A stretch of DNA of 64,000 nt, from NCBI GenBank assembly GCA_021030915.1, contig JAGEMR010000031.1, forward strand, positions 124,001-188,000, in the 5' to 3' direction. Source of the stretch: Astrothelium macrocarpum. Lineage: Eukaryota; Ascomycota; Dothideomycetes; Trypetheliales; Trypetheliaceae. The position numbers and the translations under genes were made by a program. Below the pieces are notes generated by a model, which had not been told where the DNA came from, ran no database searches, and saw nothing but the letters and a program-made list of their open reading frames with translations. Shown one piece after another: positions 60,890 to 64,000 of the stretch. How positions within the stretch are numbered: the stretch's first letter is position 1; every line of letters begins with the position of its first letter.

Positions 60890-62417
60890 TCATTTCAAGA
60901 GGACTTTGCTCCCACTGTCAGGCAATTTTGCTCTGAACAAGGCCCACGGCTTTGTACGTGGGACTCCGCCAGGCCATGTCAACTCTGAACGGTGGACTCC
61001 ATTGACGGTGAAATACAAATATCCATCTGTCCCCACGGACACTATTTTCGCATGTCAGCTAATCACGTAATGGTCATCGTCTTAACCTTGAGTATAGGCA
61101 AAGCAAGGCCTAAATGCTTACTTGTATCAACCCAATTAACCCTCGGATCCCTGACAAATATTTGGCTTGTGCCATTCGCCGGGTTATATAAGGTGATGGC
61201 ATTGAGTTCAAAATTTCCAGCGTAAATGAAGCCATTCGAGTCTGTCTCAAAGCCGTCACTGAAGCCCTTTTGTCCGCGGTTCCTGACGGCCTGGACAGCT
61301 AGCACCTCAGACGATGGTGACCGATTACGCAATAGAATACTAGACACCGAATAAAGTGTCCTGGATGCCAATGCGGAGAAGTAAATATCTTCGCCATCGG
61401 CGGAAATGGCTATACCGTCCGATCCAGTGGTAAAGTAGTTGTAGATATCTGATCCCACAGGAGGTGCACTGTAGAGTGGTGCACTCCATATAAAAGGGAC
61501 GAACGCTAATTCCGGTCCCACCCAACGAGAGCCTGGGCGTGGTCAGACTGATGAACTCAAAATATCTGCTACTTCATTATTAAGCCTACCTGTCAAGTGT
61601 CGCCAGCTCTCACCACTATCCAGGTCGACCACAATCAGTCCGTTGCGGCCCTCAGCACTAGAATCGGTAATGTACGCTATCCCCCCAGTGGTATTGGTAG
61701 CTTCTGGTCGTAGATCGAATCGAACATCATTCAAATAAGATTCCGGGAAGGCCACGTCAGGGGGAAACAAGATGGTCTTGAAGACTTCGTTGGTCGTCAA
61801 GTCGAATCCCACGAGTTTTGGTCCGCCATAACTTGATTGGACTTGCACGCCAGAAATTGGGTCGATCGCACGCCCGGCATCGAGAGCCCACAATCGATCC
61901 TCAGCGTCTATCACAACAGTTTGAACGCTGGCGAAATGATCTTTGTAATTTGCTCCAGCTTAGGCAAACGGTTAGTTTTTCTTTGTGATTTCGAAGAAGT
62001 TCTCTTCTCGTCACATACTGGGCGGACTGGTCGTGTAATTTACGGCACCACCGGGCGGGGAATTAAATTGAGAATTGGGGTAAGGAGTCTCTTTGTCGAC
62101 CGAGATCAGCTCTGCCAACTGGTATCGGCCATTTGTACCGTTGTTAGTGTTGCTGCTATCAAGGCCTGATGGATAGCTGGAGAATAGTCTTCCACTCGAG
62201 GAGACAGCAACACCTTTAGCAGGACATTAGCACCGCAAGGATATCTTGGTATCGAGTCCTCTTATGAGCGTTACATACCTGTTGGCCACTGGTCATAATA
62301 TGCGTGTACGACCTCTAATGGGCATCCGTAGACGCCCGGATCAGAGATGAATTGATGAGCTTGGGTAGAGATGCAAAAAAGGATGATAGCTGAAACAAGA
62401 CAGTCACTGGAGGACAT
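60890..62417 (-). CDS. Secreted major royal jelly / yellow family protein
   Basis: Five exons (62417-62279, 62213-62019, 61958-61590, 61535-61122, 61041-60890) give 422 residues. The N-terminus has a hydrophobic signal peptide (CLVSAIILFCISTQA, cleavage probably near residue 20). Family blocks follow in order: VAVSSSGRLFSSYP, AEDRLWALDAGRA, PKLVGFDLTTNEVF, ESYLNDVRFDLR, GGIAYITDSSAEGRNGLIVVDLDSGESWRHL, GSDGIAISADGEDIYFSALASRTLYSV and, in the last exon, MSVGTDGYLYFTVNGVHR. These are the strands of the six-bladed propeller of MRJP/yellow proteins. N-glycosylation sequons (NGT, NYT, NTT) are present. Fungal and bacterial members are secreted or cell-surface proteins of largely unknown role; a lactonase-like activity has been suggested for the fold. 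The start is the first ATG before the signal peptide. Confidence 0.9.
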
Positions 62418-64000
62418 GTTGCTTGATGTGCATGCATGAATGAATGTCGGTTATGTTACCAACACGCTAGAAAGAAGAAATTCTGTTCAAACCCCCTTAC
62501 CTATCATTGAGGAAGCTATAGCAATGCCAAGACTTCATGGTATTTAAGCCCCGCGCACGAAAGACTCCAAAGCTACAAGGTTCAAACACTACTAAATTTC
62601 CTGTAAACTATGACGCATGATGGACTTCATCTAATGATTGACTTACAATACAGTAAATGGTAATCCTTCTTCGGCCGAAGGGACAAGTTTTCAAAGGCTT
62701 CCTGAGAGCCTAATTCGGCATCGTGGGTATTAGAAAACTCGTATGGGCCTGTTGGTTTCTCTTTCACTTTGGGGAAAGTTGTTCTGATATGACATTAGTG
62801 TCGAGCCTGCAGAGTCCAATGCCTAAATGAGACAATCTCCTGAAGCTACTTTCGAATAGGGTAAGTCGAAAACCTCATGATTGGAAAATATTTGTCACAT
62901 TGTTAAATCTAATGAAATGAGAATGATGCATGATCAGAAAGTACGTAATGAGGACTGCGGCAATGTATCTTGCAACCCTGAAAGAGACAAAAGCTACGAG
63001 ACCGCCATTGGATAGTCTCCTGACGCGACAATCGACTGTAAGGCAGTTGATGCGAGTCGTAATGCACTTCGATCCCTGCGGCATGCATCCTCGACAGAGC
63101 AGTATCTCGATTCGAGTAACGAGGTTTCTTGTCCCACTCATACTGTCGTTGACATGATTGTGTAACTCTGTGCAGCATGCTTTTCAGACGTAGCTCCATG
63201 GATATGATCAAGACGCATCGCCGTTTCTGGACGTCATTGGAAACCATAGTTGGCTACGGAAGGCGCCCTGGTCAAAAATGAAGGACTCCTTTGCCGATAT
63301 CTCAGAAGATGAGTCAAGGTTTTGCTGAAGTGGACCCATGGCATCAAAGCATCCTTGCTCAAATTAAGCTTTGCCGTTGTCGACGCGCTCGGGTTTAGAT
63401 TGCCGAAAGTGGCAAACCAGAGGTTGTTCGGTCAGTCCGAGATCTAGAAAGTTTCGGCCTTCGAGTGCCTCAATCCAGGGCTCCGTCAAGGCAATCTTAA
63501 CACCGCGAACTAGCATCCGCCTGCCTGGTGGTGAGCGATCAGAGATAATACTCAGGATTGCAGGAACGTGCACGGCAAAACGCCTAACGGGCATGATTAT
63601 TCACAATGCGGCTCTGCAATAGTGGATGGTGGGAACAATAGGGGATGACAAACACGTTCACATGTCAATGACATTGAACAACCACTCCAATGCGTCTCTA
63701 CCATGCTTTTCGGCTTCTCTCTAACCACTGAGCCCACCGATCAACCACAACAAATGGACGGTTCGTCGTTCGCAAATGCGACGCACTCGCACCGCCAAAG
63801 ATCATGGCGGAAGCAGGCAAAGGCCCAGCAAACGCTTGCAACATTCCTTTCCCCACGGATTTCGGAGAAGCGCACAGAGGAGTCACCCTGTTATCTCAAC
63901 CCATTGCATCCGCTGTGAGTTTTGTAGCCCGCTCGTCATCCCTATCGCTTCGCTTAGGCGCATCCTTCGGCAACGCAGCGGTGACGGGAGCACGCGCAAC
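62418..64000. other. Right-end region without a confident gene
   Basis: About 1.6 kb holds the promoter of the MRJP-like gene, with a TATA-like ttaaata on the minus strand near 62536-62542. A 76-codon ATG-started minus frame (63594-63364) and a minus frame ending at 63698 (from about 63887, VGKGMLQAFAGPLPASAM) are somewhat protein-like; the second could be the last exon of a gene that begins beyond the window, after an acceptor at about 63888. Neither is strong enough to call. Confidence 0.35.

Noticed and set aside
1..64000. Search for a biosynthetic gene cluster, transposon or CRISPR-like array
   Set aside because: No polyketide or peptide synthetase, terpene cyclase, P450 group, transposase, reverse transcriptase, long terminal repeat or spaced repeat array was seen in the readings made.

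Overview
The window is nuclear DNA from a filamentous ascomycete (Pezizomycotina). Genes lie on both strands, about 2-4 kb apart. Most are broken by short GT-AG introns, typically 47-80 nt, with CTAAC/TACTAAC-like branch sites. Several products are typical of moulds: a NimA kinase, a FlbC-like regulator, Zn2Cys6 and C2H2 factors, and fungal forms of Nup53 and WDR59. I cannot name the species. All homology statements come from reading the translations, not from a search, and exon borders come from splice consensus plus reading-frame and motif continuity.

Layout. 1-13.8 kb is gene-dense: the 3' end of an unknown gene, an RRM protein, NimA (minus), an ankyrin/double-BTB protein, TYW3 (minus) and a DUF2461 protein. 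The DUF2461 gene has three oversized introns, and one of them holds what looks like a decayed gene. 13.8-20.8 kb has no convincing gene; its right part is packed with unrelated tandem repeats and leads into a small Zn2Cys6 factor. 23.4-31.9 kb holds a methyltransferase, a Nup53-type nucleoporin and a Cdr2/Gin4/Hsl1-type kinase (minus). 33.6-35.0 kb is a FlbC-like C2H2 factor (minus), followed by a 6 kb desert, a small CCCH-finger gene and another 4.6 kb desert. 46.9-62.4 kb is dense again: an anion transporter of the SLAC1/TDT family, a dienelactone hydrolase and a glutamine synthetase-like enzyme (all minus), a divergent short-chain dehydrogenase, WDR59/Sea3 (minus), UBC13, ribosomal protein eL24 and a secreted MRJP/yellow-like protein (minus). 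The last 1.6 kb has no confident gene.

There is no operon-like unit. Themes that recur are cell cycle and development (NimA, Cdr2-like kinase, FlbC-like and Zn2Cys6 factors), nutrient and DNA-damage signalling (WDR59 in the TORC1-regulating SEA complex, Ubc13), translation and tRNA modification (eL24, TYW3), and one possible metabolic pair (glutamine synthetase-like plus short-chain dehydrogenase sharing a 612 bp promoter). No rRNA, convincing tRNA, CRISPR array or intact transposon was seen.
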